A stretch of DNA of 64,000 nt, taken from positions 736,001 through 800,000 of the forward strand of contig NZ_JAJEJQ010000003.1 in assembly GCF_021390575.1 (NCBI RefSeq). Direction: 5' to 3'. The DNA is from Paraburkholderia adhaesiva. GTDB taxonomy: Bacteria > Pseudomonadota > Gammaproteobacteria > Burkholderiales > Burkholderiaceae. The notes under the pieces were generated by a model. It was not told the DNA's origin and did no database searches. It saw nothing but the letters and a program-made list of their open reading frames with translations. This document shows positions 1 to 8,895 of the stretch, piece by piece; positions within the stretch are counted from its first letter, which is position 1, and every line of letters begins with the position of its first letter. Made by a program: the position numbers and the translations under genes.

Positions 1-876
1 TTCTCTAACGGGCTGCGGCTGACCGGTGGTTTCGTCCGGGAGCAGTATGCCGTGTTTGCGGGCGGGACCGATCTGGTCGGTGTGGCCGACACGTTCTCCG
101 CCGGCTTTCTTTACCCCTTTACGCGGGGTCTAGACCGCAACGTCTGGGGTGGTCTGTCAATGCTGCACACCAATACGTCGCTGGAGTTCAGCAATTTCAA
201 TGTAGCGACACACACCAGACTCGACTCGGTGCAGCTCTCGCTGACTGCCAACAACGGCGACCGTGCGCAGCAGTTGCGCACGAACGTGTGGAGTGCCCAG
301 GGTGCACTGACCCTGGGCCACCAGAGCAACGATGATCCGAATGACTCGGGGCCACACCGGGCCGGCACTTACCTGAAGCTGGCCGGCACTGGCTTCGGGA
401 CCTATGCCCTGAACCGCCCAGGTGATCTCTTCCTGAGCGGGCGTATCACGGCACAGCTGTCAGACCGGAACCTGGATCCGAGCGAGCAGCTCACGCTGGG
501 TGGCCCGACGGCAGTTCGCGCATACCCCACCGACGAGCCGTCAGCCGACGAAGGCGTTATTGTGAACGTGGGCTTGTACCGGCGGTTCTCCGTGGCGACG
601 GGTCACCAGATACAGCCTGGGCTCTTTGTCGACTATGCGCTGGCGCGTGTGAACCACAGCCCCTGGCCGGACTGGGCTTCAGCCTTTCCGGGCGTACCCG
701 GTGTTGGAAATATCCGGCATCTCGCCGGATACGGGGCGAGCGTGGACTGGCTGACGCCCATCGGCGCCACCTTCTCGGTGTCCGTCTCCAAGGCGTTCGG
801 CTTTTCGGACGATTCATGGGTAGAACCGGGTCGCAAGCCCATGCAGTACTGGCTGGCAGTGACCTGGAATCACTAG
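1..876 (+). CDS. TpsB-family (FhaC/ShlB/HMW1B-like) outer-membrane transporter, C-terminal part
   Basis: The frame is open from base 1 and ends at a TAG at 874-876, so this is the C-terminal ~291 residues of a gene that starts outside the window. The sequence looks like the Omp85-type 16-strand barrel of two-partner-secretion transporters: alternating short beta strands, the stretch LTLGGPTAVRAYP (the conserved TpsB region before the last strands) and a terminal beta strand ending in VTWNH. TpsB proteins carry one large exoprotein (TpsA) across the outer membrane. The HMW1C-like glycosyltransferase 30 bp downstream makes an HMW1B-type role likely, secreting an adhesin first glycosylated in the cytoplasm. 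The POTRA domains, plug helix and TpsA partner are not visible here. An internal GTG at 52 is not a real start. Confidence 0.85.
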   Translation, partial: FSNGLRLTGGFVREQYAVFAGGTDLVGVADTFSAGFLYPFTRGLDRNVWGGLSMLHTNTSLEFSNFNVATHTRLDSVQLSLTANNGDRAQQLRTNVWSAQGALTLGHQSNDDPNDSGPHRAGTYLKLAGTGFGTYALNRPGDLFLSGRITAQLSDRNLDPSEQLTLGGPTAVRAYPTDEPSADEGVIVNVGLYRRFSVATGHQIQPGLFVDYALARVNHSPWPDWASAFPGVPGVGNIRHLAGYGASVDWLTPIGATFSVSVSKAFGFSDDSWVEPGRKPMQYWLAVTWNH

Positions 877-906
877 AGTCCCCGTCGTTTTCTTTCTGGA
901 TACATC

Positions 907-2760
907 ATGGCAGACAAGTTTCCACTGAACGAATTCGAATACCACGCCTACCGGCGCGACCGCGAGCAGGCTGCGCGCACGCTGATCCGGTTGCTCGAGA
1001 TCGTCGACGCCAACTACGGCGTGCTGATGGACATCGATACCTGGGCGCAGTCAGAATCGGCCGGCGACATCATGGACGATCACCTGCTTACGCGGCTGAC
1101 GAGCGCCATCACCACCCTTGCGACGGACCCCGAATTCTCGGTCTCGGACTTCGGCGTAGCCCGCCTGGCATTGTTTCACCGGTGGTTGTCGGCGCTCTTT
1201 TCGGCGAGCCCTTTCCGTAATGCGGATCACATCCTCCGTTCGCTAGGCACGGCGTCGGACGCCAAGCATATTCTGCAGCTGCGCAACGCCGAATCGCGCA
1301 AGTTCCAGCTCTTCTACCTTACCGACTCCGAGGTACGGCTCGACTGGGATGTCTTCTGGGAATTCGACAAGGTGCGGGCGGCCAACCTTGCTATTTCCAT
1401 TCTTTCCACGCGGCTGATGGCCTCGCCCTCGGCTCACGCGAAACGGGAAATGCTGTTGCGCTGGCTGCCGCCACGCCTGCCTGAGCTGGAATGGGACCAG
1501 TTGCCCGGTGGTGTCATCCACGATGCCTACATGCACTGCTCCTATGCCGACTTGCCTGGCAAGCACGACATCAAGCGCTCCATCAATGCACTGATCGAGC
1601 GCAAGCTGGCGAGCCTGGGGCTGTTCGACGTGACGCGCCCGGCGCAGACACCTGCGGACGGAGAAAAGCCCGTGCTCCTGGTGGTGCTGGAGTGGTTTTC
1701 CAAAAACCACTCGATCTACCGCACCCACTCGCAGACGATGGTGGCCATGCGGGACAGGTTCCACCTTATCGGCATGGGCTACGAGGACCGGGTCGATGAA
1801 GTGGGCAGGGACGTGTTCCACGAGTTTATCCCGATCCGCGGCGCTCACCTCTGGGAACATGTGGCGCATGTACGGGAGGTGAGTGAGACCCGTAACGTCC
1901 AGGTCATGTACATGCCCAGCGTCGGGATGTTCCCGACCACTATGGTTCTTGCATGCCTGCGGGTTGCCCCGCTGCAGATGATGGCGCTGGGCCATCCGGC
2001 GACGACACACGGGCACGCGATGGATTTTGTCGTCGTGGAGGAGGACTACGTGGGCAGCGAGGCGTGCTTCAGCGAAAAGCTCCTGAAACTTCCCCGCGAT
2101 GGGATGCCGTACCGCCCCCCCGCAGCGATGACGCAGATGAAGCTCGAGCGCGGGCACCTGGGGGCGCCTGCGACCCCGGACACGGTCAGAATTGCGGTGG
2201 CGGCTACCATTATCAAGCTGAACCCGGGGTTCCTGCGCATGTGTGGCCATATCGTGCGTGAGGCGAAGGTGCCGGTGGAGTTCCACTTCCTCGTAGGCCA
2301 GGCCAGCGGGATCACCTTTCCGCAGCTCCGCCACATCATCCGGCGGCTGGTGGGCAAGAAAGCCGTCACGCACAAGCACCAGAACTATGAACGCTACATG
2401 CAGGTAATTGCTGACTGTGACATGTTCATGAACCCGTTCCCATTCGGCAATACCAATGGGATCGTGGATACCGTCTGGGCGGGGCTAGTGGGGATATGCA
2501 AGACCGGACCGGAAGTGCATGAGCACATCGACGAGGGGATGTTCAGGCGGCTCGATTTTCCGGAATGGATGGTTGCTGACACGCATGAGGACTACAAGGC
2601 GGCCGCCTTGCGGATGATCCACAACGTTGAGGAGCGTCATCGGCTTGCTGCCGAGCTGGCCGGTCCGCAAGCCATCGAAAAGCTCATCTTCAAGGGCCGT
2701 CCGGAGATCCTCGGCGAGCGCATGCAGACGTTGTGGGAAGGACTGCTGACGCACGAATAG
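907..2760 (+). CDS. HMW1C-like cytosolic N-glycosyltransferase (GT41-type)
   Basis: A 617-residue soluble protein without signal peptide. The N-terminal ~250 residues are helical, as in the all-alpha domain of HMW1C proteins; the C-terminal part is a GT-B fold. The segment around residues 355-395 (LGHPATTHGHAMDF, then VVEEDYVGSEACFSE and KLPRDGMPY) closely matches the HMW1C/ApNGT family as I remember it, and IIKLNPGF near residue 437 lies in the nucleotide-sugar half. Known family members transfer glucose or galactose from UDP-sugars to Asn in N-X-S/T sequons of high-molecular-weight adhesins before export. The start ATG lies 30 bp after the TpsB stop, so the two are probably co-transcribed, as in hmw1ABC loci. 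The acceptor adhesin should lie upstream of the window. The adhesin at 11714 could be a secondary substrate, but that is speculation. Confidence 0.9.
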   Translation: MADKFPLNEFEYHAYRRDREQAARTLIRLLEIVDANYGVLMDIDTWAQSESAGDIMDDHLLTRLTSAITTLATDPEFSVSDFGVARLALFHRWLSALFSASPFRNADHILRSLGTASDAKHILQLRNAESRKFQLFYLTDSEVRLDWDVFWEFDKVRAANLAISILSTRLMASPSAHAKREMLLRWLPPRLPELEWDQLPGGVIHDAYMHCSYADLPGKHDIKRSINALIERKLASLGLFDVTRPAQTPADGEKPVLLVVLEWFSKNHSIYRTHSQTMVAMRDRFHLIGMGYEDRVDEVGRDVFHEFIPIRGAHLWEHVAHVREVSETRNVQVMYMPSVGMFPTTMVLACLRVAPLQMMALGHPATTHGHAMDFVVVEEDYVGSEACFSEKLLKLPRDGMPYRPPAAMTQMKLERGHLGAPATPDTVRIAVAATIIKLNPGFLRMCGHIVREAKVPVEFHFLVGQASGITFPQLRHIIRRLVGKKAVTHKHQNYERYMQVIADCDMFMNPFPFGNTNGIVDTVWAGLVGICKTGPEVHEHIDEGMFRRLDFPEWMVADTHEDYKAAALRMIHNVEERHRLAAELAGPQAIEKLIFKGRPEILGERMQTLWEGLLTHE

Positions 2761-2897
2761 TGGTACACAGCGCAGGTGAAGCTGTTGCAGAACCACGTGT
2801 TGCCTCCGCGTCCTTGCAGTACGGTTACGTGTGTGATTCATAGACATCGCTGCAACTAGAATGAGGCGATAGACCGCGAGACTGCCACGCGATTACA

Positions 2898-3590
2898 TTG
2901 GGTGTGCCTGTATCAGGAGCGATGCGCGCCGTTTCCGTTGCGCGTCGCAGCGCCGTCAAGGCCAAGACGCAGGCGATAAACCAGTTGAGGGCCTTGCTGG
3001 TGAGCGCCCCGCAGGACATTCGTGAACGTCTTCTGAAGACAAAGACCGCTGACTGCGTTGCCAACTGCGCACGGCTGCGCTCGTTGGGTGACACGCCTAT
3101 GTTGCAGACTCTGGCAACCACGCTGCGCTTGCTAGCGAAGCGCTACCTCACGCTCGCGGAAGAGCTCAAGACACTCGACGCAATGCTTGAACACCTGACC
3201 CTCAAGCATGCCAGACAGCTTAGGGAACGATTCGGCGTTGGGCCTCAAACAGCAGCAGTGCTTGTTGCCGTTGCGGGCGACAATCTGGAACGCTTGAAGA
3301 GTGACGCCGCACTCGCCGCACTTTGTGGCACGAGCCCATTGCAGGCATCTTCAGGGAAAACCGTCCGCCATCGCCTGAATCGTGGGGGTGACCGGGCTGC
3401 AAACAACGCTCTGTGGACCATTGCCATGGTGCGAATGCTCAGTGATCCGAGAACCCGGGCGTACGTCGAGCGACGAACCAGGGAAGGCATGTCGAACAAG
3501 GAGATTCACCGCTGCCGGAAGCGCTATATCGTCAGGGAGCTGTACCCGCTCATTCTGGCCGACCTGGCCGAATCAGCGCACGCCGGTTGA
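2898..3590 (+). pseudogene. IS110-family transposase, C-terminal fragment
   Basis: About 230 residues open with a segment of the type ARRSAVKAKTQAINQLRALL, then contain the Transposase_20-like region (RFGVGPQTAAVLVAVAGDN, ALCGTSPLQASSGKT, HRLNRGGDRAANNALW). This is the C-terminal half of IS110-type DEDD transposases. The N-terminal RuvC-like DEDD catalytic domain (~150 residues) is absent, and the frame upstream has no plausible remainder before the HMW1C gene ends at 2760. The fragment stops at TGA 3588-3590, where an IS3-type fragment begins at once. It should be inactive. It marks a recombination point between the two-partner-secretion genes and the radical SAM cluster. Confidence 0.85.
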
Positions 3591-3863
3591 CATAGGAGCG
3601 TCAATTCCCCAATGGAAAGGCTGTTTCGCAGTTTCAAGACGGAATGGCTGCCGTCAATGAGCTACATGTCGGCGCGGGAAGCACACCGAGATATCAGCCA
3701 CTACCTGATGTACCGGTACAGCTGGATACGGCCACAACACAACGCGAAGTTTGGCAGGCGGGGGCGCTCATACTTAACAGAGCCGTTTTCGGAAAAAATT
3801 AGACATTTCCTAGATTTATTTGCTGATAATTTGCAGTGGTCAGGTTTCTTGATCCTGCAGTAA
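3591..3863 (+). pseudogene. IS3-family transposase OrfB, extreme C-terminal fragment
   Basis: The frame reads VNSPMERLFRSFKTEWLP followed by a DISHYLMYRYSWIRPQHN-like stretch. This is the end of the IS3 OrfB integrase core, where SPMERFFRSLKTE is typical, including the catalytic-Glu region, and the final RPH..N segment. Only ~90 residues remain. The fragment directly abuts the stop codon of the IS110 remnant, so one element interrupted the other or both were joined by deletion. No start codon or inverted repeat could be assigned with confidence. Confidence 0.8.
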
Positions 3864-4050
3864 TTTGGATAATTTACCTCTTTCATAGACGTATACCGGA
3901 GCAGGTTGTCTACGATAAGTTTAAGACGTCCATGCATTGTTTTGTAAAAGCACGCATCTACTCGCTGGTCATTTGAGGCGTAACGGATGGCGATATCGAT
4001 CATATTCGTCGCCAAATATTTTCCTAGATGGACCAGTCGAGCACCCACAG

Positions 4051-5799
4051 ATGAACCCTCAATCGATTGAGTTTTGTCCCCGCAGAGAGCGGGCGCCGAA
4101 CGCTGACGCCGTGGCAGCGAACAAGAAGAAGCTTCTGCTGATCTATCCGCCACTCACTATGCCGACGTCCCCTCCGCTCGGTGCGCCGCTGCTCAAGGGT
4201 TATATCGAGCGCGAGCTGCCAGAATGGGAAGTCAAGGTGATTGATCTCAACATTTGGAGCTACGGCGTGCTATTTGAGCGCATTCGCGATGGCTCGCTCA
4301 AGTTCGCACCCAACACGCTCCCGCGCGGCGCTGCCGATGTTGCAGATCTACTAAGGATTTCAGATTTTTTTCGCGGAAAGGGTCCGGACGAATTTTATCT
4401 GGATGGCGAAGCATACGATCGCTACGGAAATCTGTTACTTGCAGTGACAAAAATTGTTTGCGAGAGCCTTGGACGTGAGGCGGACGCTTGGACGCCCGGT
4501 GGACCGATAGGTTGGTTGGTCGACGAAGCGCTGCAGAAGATCTGGCACGAGCACGCCGATTGTTACGGCATCTCGATGATCTTCAACCAGCAGTTGCCAA
4601 TCGGCGCCATGCTCGGCCGATTCCTGCGAATGTATACCCGCAAGAAAGTGATCTTCGGTGGCAGTTGTTTCACGGCCGGCGCTGAAAATTTCTTGCGTTG
4701 GTACCCGGAATCAGCCGATGTGATTGTAGACGGTGACGGCGAGGAACCGCTCAAGAAACTCCTGCTACAGGACTGCTCTCCGGAGGGAGTGCCTGGCGCC
4801 GTCCTCTGGAAGGACGGCAAGGTTGTACGCAACATTTCCGAATATCGGCGTGAAATCGATGCTTACAGTTTCCCGGATTTCTCCGATCTAGAGCTAGATC
4901 GCTATTATTCTCCAGTTCCAGTCGTGCCGCTCTTGCTTTCGCGCGGCTGCTATTGGCGGCGCTGCACATTCTGCGTGCACTACATGTCCGCTGGACTGAC
5001 CTATCGTGTACACGGTCTTGAGCACACCATCGAAATGTTGCGTCGTCTTGTCGCGCAAGGCATACGGCATTTCTCGTTTGTCGACGAGATGATCGCGCCA
5101 GGACACTTCGCGAAACTTGCCGACGCGATTATCGAATCTGGTCTTGAAATTTCGTACTACGCGCTGAGCAAGCCGAACAAAACTTTTACACCCGAAATCC
5201 TTCAGAAAATGGCGCGCTCCGGCTGCAAATATTTGCTTTGGGGCCTCGAAAGCGGCACACAGCGCATTCTCGATCTTATGGACAAAGGAACCAGGATCGA
5301 AGAGGTGGAACTGGTGCTGCGCAATGCATATCACGCCGGTATCGCGAACCATGTCTACGTGATATGTGGTTTTCCTACCGAGACGCGCGAAGAATTCCAG
5401 GAGACCCTACGTTTCCTGGAGCGCAATCGGGAGTACATCTTCTCGGTGCATCGTGGGACGTTCGCGCTGGAACCTGGTTCGCCGATCTTCAAAAACGGCG
5501 AGCGCTTCGGCATCAAGAAGGCGTGGATAGCGAAGAAAACGCCGCTCGGCGGCCGTTGGGCGCATGAGTGTACGAGCGGCATGACGCAACGCGAGGCGGC
5601 CGAACTGTTGGCCTCCGTGCAGCCTTTTCTGCGTAGGTTCCATCCATACGCGGTGACCATGGCGAACTATCGTGACCACGCAATGCTGCTTTACGCACAG
5701 CGCGGCATCGGTGACATGCGCGATTCGTCCCGGGCCTTTCCGAACCAGCGGGCGCTTGATATACCCGCACGCAGCGGTATCGGAGCTCCCGGCTGCTGA
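4051..5799 (+). CDS. Cobalamin-binding-type radical SAM protein of unknown substrate
   Basis: The N-terminal ~230 residues have the layout of a B12-binding Rossmann domain (KKLLLIYPPLTMP, then APLLKGYIE, and later VIFGGSCFTAGAENF and VIVDGDGEEPL). The central part is a radical SAM TIM barrel with the cluster motif SRGCYWRRCTFCVHY, followed by FVDEMIAP, LLWGLESGTQRIL and VYVICGFPTETREEF. The cysteines are spaced C-x4-C-x2-C, one residue longer than the classical C-x3-C-x2-C. I chose the ATG at 4051 because the longer in-frame ATG at 3937 lies in AT-rich DNA and adds no recognisable sequence; neither has a good Shine-Dalgarno, and GTG 4111 is also possible. It heads a + strand group with two glycosyltransferase-like genes. 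The family includes methylases and RiPP or polyketide modifiers; the substrate here is unknown. Confidence 0.75.
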   Translation: MNPQSIEFCPRRERAPNADAVAANKKKLLLIYPPLTMPTSPPLGAPLLKGYIERELPEWEVKVIDLNIWSYGVLFERIRDGSLKFAPNTLPRGAADVADLLRISDFFRGKGPDEFYLDGEAYDRYGNLLLAVTKIVCESLGREADAWTPGGPIGWLVDEALQKIWHEHADCYGISMIFNQQLPIGAMLGRFLRMYTRKKVIFGGSCFTAGAENFLRWYPESADVIVDGDGEEPLKKLLLQDCSPEGVPGAVLWKDGKVVRNISEYRREIDAYSFPDFSDLELDRYYSPVPVVPLLLSRGCYWRRCTFCVHYMSAGLTYRVHGLEHTIEMLRRLVAQGIRHFSFVDEMIAPGHFAKLADAIIESGLEISYYALSKPNKTFTPEILQKMARSGCKYLLWGLESGTQRILDLMDKGTRIEEVELVLRNAYHAGIANHVYVICGFPTETREEFQETLRFLERNREYIFSVHRGTFALEPGSPIFKNGERFGIKKAWIAKKTPLGGRWAHECTSGMTQREAAELLASVQPFLRRFHPYAVTMANYRDHAMLLYAQRGIGDMRDSSRAFPNQRALDIPARSGIGAPGC

Positions 5800-5860
5800 C
5801 GCCGTCAGCGCAATTAGCCGGGGCCGCTCCGAGGCGGCTTCGTTATTCCTAGGTTGAATC

Positions 5861-6625
5861 ATGATTATTCACCGACTTGACAAGGAGATTGATGCCCTAC
5901 GCGTTGCCGTTGTGACGCCGACTTTCGAACGATCGCGCTTTCTCGCACAAACCTGGAAATACTTTTCCTATCAGCAGCATCCGTTCGCTGCGCTGCGCTG
6001 GTTTGTATTCGACGATAGCGCGCAGCCGCAAGAAAACGGGTTCCTGCACACGGACCCCCGCGTTGAGTATATGTGGACACCGTACAGGGTGCCACTTGGC
6101 GGCAAGCGCAATACTCTGAACGAGAAAGCGAGGGCATGGGGCGCGGACATAATCTGCAGCATGGATGACGACGACTGGTACGGTCGCAGTTACCTCGCCG
6201 ACATGGCACGGCTTCTCCTGGTGCACGAAGGTGTTTTTGCTGGTTCCGGCGAAGACTACTATCTTTTTCTCAAGGAGTGGTGCGTGCTGCGCGTTCTAGC
6301 GGTCAAGCCGGGAACGAGCTGTAATGGCGTCCTCTGTTACAAGGCTGCCGTGCTCGACACCCGCGCGTACGACGGCTTGGCCCGCAGTGGTGAAGAGCGA
6401 GCTTTCATCTGCAACGATTTCGTCGCGCAGCATCCAGACGTGAGCCGGATCCACCTTGCGCTTGCACATTCCAGTAATACCGTCCGCAAACGCGGTTATC
6501 TGCTGAACCCGGCGCTCGGAACCTCCATGAGACTTGACGACTTTCCAATGGATCCGGAGGACATCGACTTTTACTCAGGATTGGCCTGCGCGGATCTGCG
6601 GGGAAGCGTCGCCCGACCTTTATGA
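5861..6625 (+). CDS. Family-2-like glycosyltransferase (GT-A fold)
   Basis: A 254-residue protein opening with the GT2 signature VAVVTPTFERSRFLAQT near residue 14, then an acidic nucleotide-sugar and metal site CSMDDDDWYGRSY near residue 100 (an extended DxD), preceded by PLGGKRNTLNEKARAWGAD, typical of GT2 enzymes. There is no transmembrane segment, so it probably acts in the cytoplasm on a soluble or membrane-surface acceptor. It lies 61 bp after the radical SAM gene and 15 bp before the next gene, in the same direction, so an operon is likely. Donor and acceptor cannot be deduced. The C-terminal ~30 residues diverge from the core. Confidence 0.8.
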   Translation: MIIHRLDKEIDALRVAVVTPTFERSRFLAQTWKYFSYQQHPFAALRWFVFDDSAQPQENGFLHTDPRVEYMWTPYRVPLGGKRNTLNEKARAWGADIICSMDDDDWYGRSYLADMARLLLVHEGVFAGSGEDYYLFLKEWCVLRVLAVKPGTSCNGVLCYKAAVLDTRAYDGLARSGEERAFICNDFVAQHPDVSRIHLALAHSSNTVRKRGYLLNPALGTSMRLDDFPMDPEDIDFYSGLACADLRGSVARPL

Positions 6626-6640
6626 CAGACTGAACTGGAC

Positions 6641-7915
6641 ATGAAAAACAACGCGGTGAACAGAGGCAAAAACGCACTGCTGAGGACCCTTGCGAAGAAG
6701 GTACGCGACGCGTACGCGGCCGCCAGATATGCCGAAGCGCTCGCCGCGTGCCGCACGGCGCTACGCATGGCACCGGATCTCATACAGCCGCGTGTCGACG
6801 CGGCTGCGTGCAACGTTAAGCTGGAGCGCTGGGATGATGCGATCGCGTGCGCACTATCAGCGCTTGAACGCGGTTCAGAGAGCCTCGCGGCCTACGATGC
6901 GCTTTCCCATGCGTGGGCTGCGAAATCGATGCCAGCCCATGTGCGCCATTGGGGCAACAAGGCGCTGGATGCACGCGCGCAAACGTTCACTCGCCCCCCT
7001 GATCTGCCATGGCATACCGCGCAATTGGCACTGCCGCCTGCGCCCGATACGCGGACGCGTGCGCACAACGTCATCGCATTTTCGCTTTTCGGCGACAGTT
7101 CAAAGTATTGCGAAACCGCAGTGATCAACGCACTTGAACAACCGCAGGTCTATCCGGGCTGGACCTGTCATTATTACGTGGACGACAGCGTGCCGGAGAC
7201 TGTCAAGCAGAGGTTGCGCAACGCTGGCGCGATGGTGCTTGAGGTGGCCGACAGCAATATCGCACGCTGGCCGCGAACGATGTGGCGGTTTGCGGCCTAC
7301 GATCTGCCGGACGTACATCGCGTGCTGTTTCGCGACGCCGATTCAGTGGTGACCACGCGCGAGGCCACCGCGGTTGAGGAGTGGACTGAGAGCGATCGGC
7401 TGTTTCATCATATGCGTGATCACGGCTCCCATACGGAGTTGATGCTTGCGGGCATGTGGGGCGCAGTTGCCCATGCGATGCCGCCAATGCAGAATCTGGT
7501 TGTGGAATATTTGCGCCGTCGGCCAGCAGATCACCATTTCGTTGACCAATTTTTCCTTCGCGAGATGGTCTGGCCTTACGCGCACACGAACCTGCTCCAG
7601 CACGATGGAGTATTCGGCTTTCTCGATGCGCGACCATTTTCTGGCGAACCGCCGAAAGCGCGACAGTATGTTGGCTATTCGGAGGGCTCGCCGCAGTTCC
7701 ACATGCGCGTGGACTTCAAAGACGGCATCACAGTGTTCTGGGATCTAACGGATACCCGAAAGCCTGATAACGTCATTTGCCGATACCCGGCGCTAGTCAA
7801 AGACGGCTGTGTTAGCGCCCATCTGCCCGCACGCTACGCGAAAATGCTCGAAACGGGCGCATACCAGCTTCACGTAGTTCCAGAACAGACAGCCAATGTC
7901 AAGCAAGCGGGCTGA
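6641..7915 (+). CDS. TPR-containing glycosyltransferase-like protein
   Basis: A 424-residue protein in two parts. Residues ~15-100 are helical with a TPR-like pattern (AARYAEALAACRTALRMAP, then LERWDDAIACALSALE). Residues ~145-400 resemble an uncharacterised GT-A-like family: NVIAFSLFGDSSKYCETA, then CHYYVDDSVP, a DxD-type site VLFRDADSVV, and the signature FHHMRDHGSHTELMLAGMWG. I recall that last signature from conserved proteins of unknown function in glycan loci. TPR modules in such proteins usually bind protein or peptide partners, which would suit a protein glycosyltransferase; this is inference. It is the last gene of the cluster 4051-7915, and an IS3 remnant follows within 100 bp. Confidence 0.65.
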   Translation: MKNNAVNRGKNALLRTLAKKVRDAYAAARYAEALAACRTALRMAPDLIQPRVDAAACNVKLERWDDAIACALSALERGSESLAAYDALSHAWAAKSMPAHVRHWGNKALDARAQTFTRPPDLPWHTAQLALPPAPDTRTRAHNVIAFSLFGDSSKYCETAVINALEQPQVYPGWTCHYYVDDSVPETVKQRLRNAGAMVLEVADSNIARWPRTMWRFAAYDLPDVHRVLFRDADSVVTTREATAVEEWTESDRLFHHMRDHGSHTELMLAGMWGAVAHAMPPMQNLVVEYLRRRPADHHFVDQFFLREMVWPYAHTNLLQHDGVFGFLDARPFSGEPPKARQYVGYSEGSPQFHMRVDFKDGITVFWDLTDTRKPDNVICRYPALVKDGCVSAHLPARYAKMLETGAYQLHVVPEQTANVKQAG

Positions 7916-8000
7916 ATTGCGAAGCACTCGGTGTTGATTATCACGGAATTGCAACCAGCGTGGAGTGAACCCCTAAGGCTGGACCGCTTGGCGTCAGGAA

Positions 8001-8130
8001 TTAAAGCCGCTTCCAGTATAAATTTTGCTTCGAATTGTTGGGAGATACGTAGCCAAGCGCCGCGTGCAAACGCTTGGCATTGTAGATATCTTCGATGAAT
8101 CGTGGCAGTCGGCAGACAGCATCGCCAAAC
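8001..8130 (-). pseudogene. IS3-family transposase OrfB C-terminal remnant
   Basis: On the minus strand the frame reads RLPRFIEDIYNAKRLHAALGY followed by VSPNN and ends at TAA (8001-8003). This is the conserved final segment of IS3 OrfB proteins (FIE..YN..RLHSALGY.SP). Nothing earlier in the transposase is recognisable. The remnant runs up to the start codon of the small gene at 8141, so the upstream region of that gene is IS-derived. Confidence 0.75.
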
Positions 8131-8140
8131 AAAGCAGATA

Positions 8141-8596
8141 ATGAGTCGCACAAAAAAACGTAAATCTCTTGCGCTGCAAAGCAGGCACAACAAGGCACTC
8201 TACCTCCCAATGGAGCGCTCAACGGCGGATAGTCTCGTTCTGTCGATCAGGGTCGCGCTTGAGTCGGTGCGGCGAGGGCACGTCGAACGTGACACCGTTG
8301 TATGTCTGTCAGAGACTGTTTTGCTGACGGGCTTCCTGATGCACGCCGGTCACGGCAAACTTGAGCGGCACGTGCTCGATTGTGCGGAGCGGGGGCTGCT
8401 TCAACTGCTCGATCAAGGGAAATCCCCAGCCACTCACGAGGTTGGCCCGGACACGATCGAAGCGCTGACATCGATCATCAACGAATATGACCGGCTGTTG
8501 CGCGAAACCCGCCTTCTGGCGATTTTGGACGCGAATGAACGTTTTGAGCGGCTAACTCGATCTGCCATGGCAATTCAGCAACCAGAAAACGTTTAG
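8141..8596 (+). CDS. Hypothetical protein, ~151 residues
   Basis: I chose ATG 8141 because the longer in-frame start at 8102 lies inside the IS3 remnant. The protein starts with a basic tail (MSRTKKRKSLALQSRHNK). Then come amphipathic helices with regular Leu/Ala spacing and paired acidic and basic residues (SADSLVLSIRVALESVRRG-like, RHVLDCAERGLLQLLD, IINEYDRLLRETRLLAILD). No signal peptide, membrane segment or Cys cluster is seen. It resembles small hypothetical proteins widespread in Burkholderia, but I cannot name a family. It sits alone between IS remnants, which suggests a passenger or a survivor of a larger deleted locus. Codon use looks normal for the window. Confidence 0.6.
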   Translation: MSRTKKRKSLALQSRHNKALYLPMERSTADSLVLSIRVALESVRRGHVERDTVVCLSETVLLTGFLMHAGHGKLERHVLDCAERGLLQLLDQGKSPATHEVGPDTIEALTSIINEYDRLLRETRLLAILDANERFERLTRSAMAIQQPENV

Positions 8597-8895
8597 AGCG
8601 AGTCGAGCTGGAAGGAAGGCGTACCCTCAAGAAACGTAAATGGTTGCCCCAGTTTTGCCAGGATTTCAATTCACGATGGTTAGAAAGGAAGCGATTTCAC
8701 CAGTACATCCGGAGTGTGGTGCGGCGTCGCCGCTGGCCCTGATGGGATTTGCTGATTGGCGCCTCCGTCGGATTTTTGCACTCGAAGGTGCGGCTTCTTG
8801 ATTGGACTTTGCGAACCACGGTCTAACCTTTCTTGACATCACCTCATAAACGCTTGAGCAATCGGTGGTGAACCGCCTGATTCCTTCGGACCAGT
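8597..8895. other. No recognisable gene
   Basis: About 300 bases between the small hypothetical gene and an IS3 remnant. Short frames exist on the minus strand (for example 8666-8899), but they have no family resemblance or ribosome-binding site. It is probably debris of mobile-element insertion. Confidence 0.5.
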
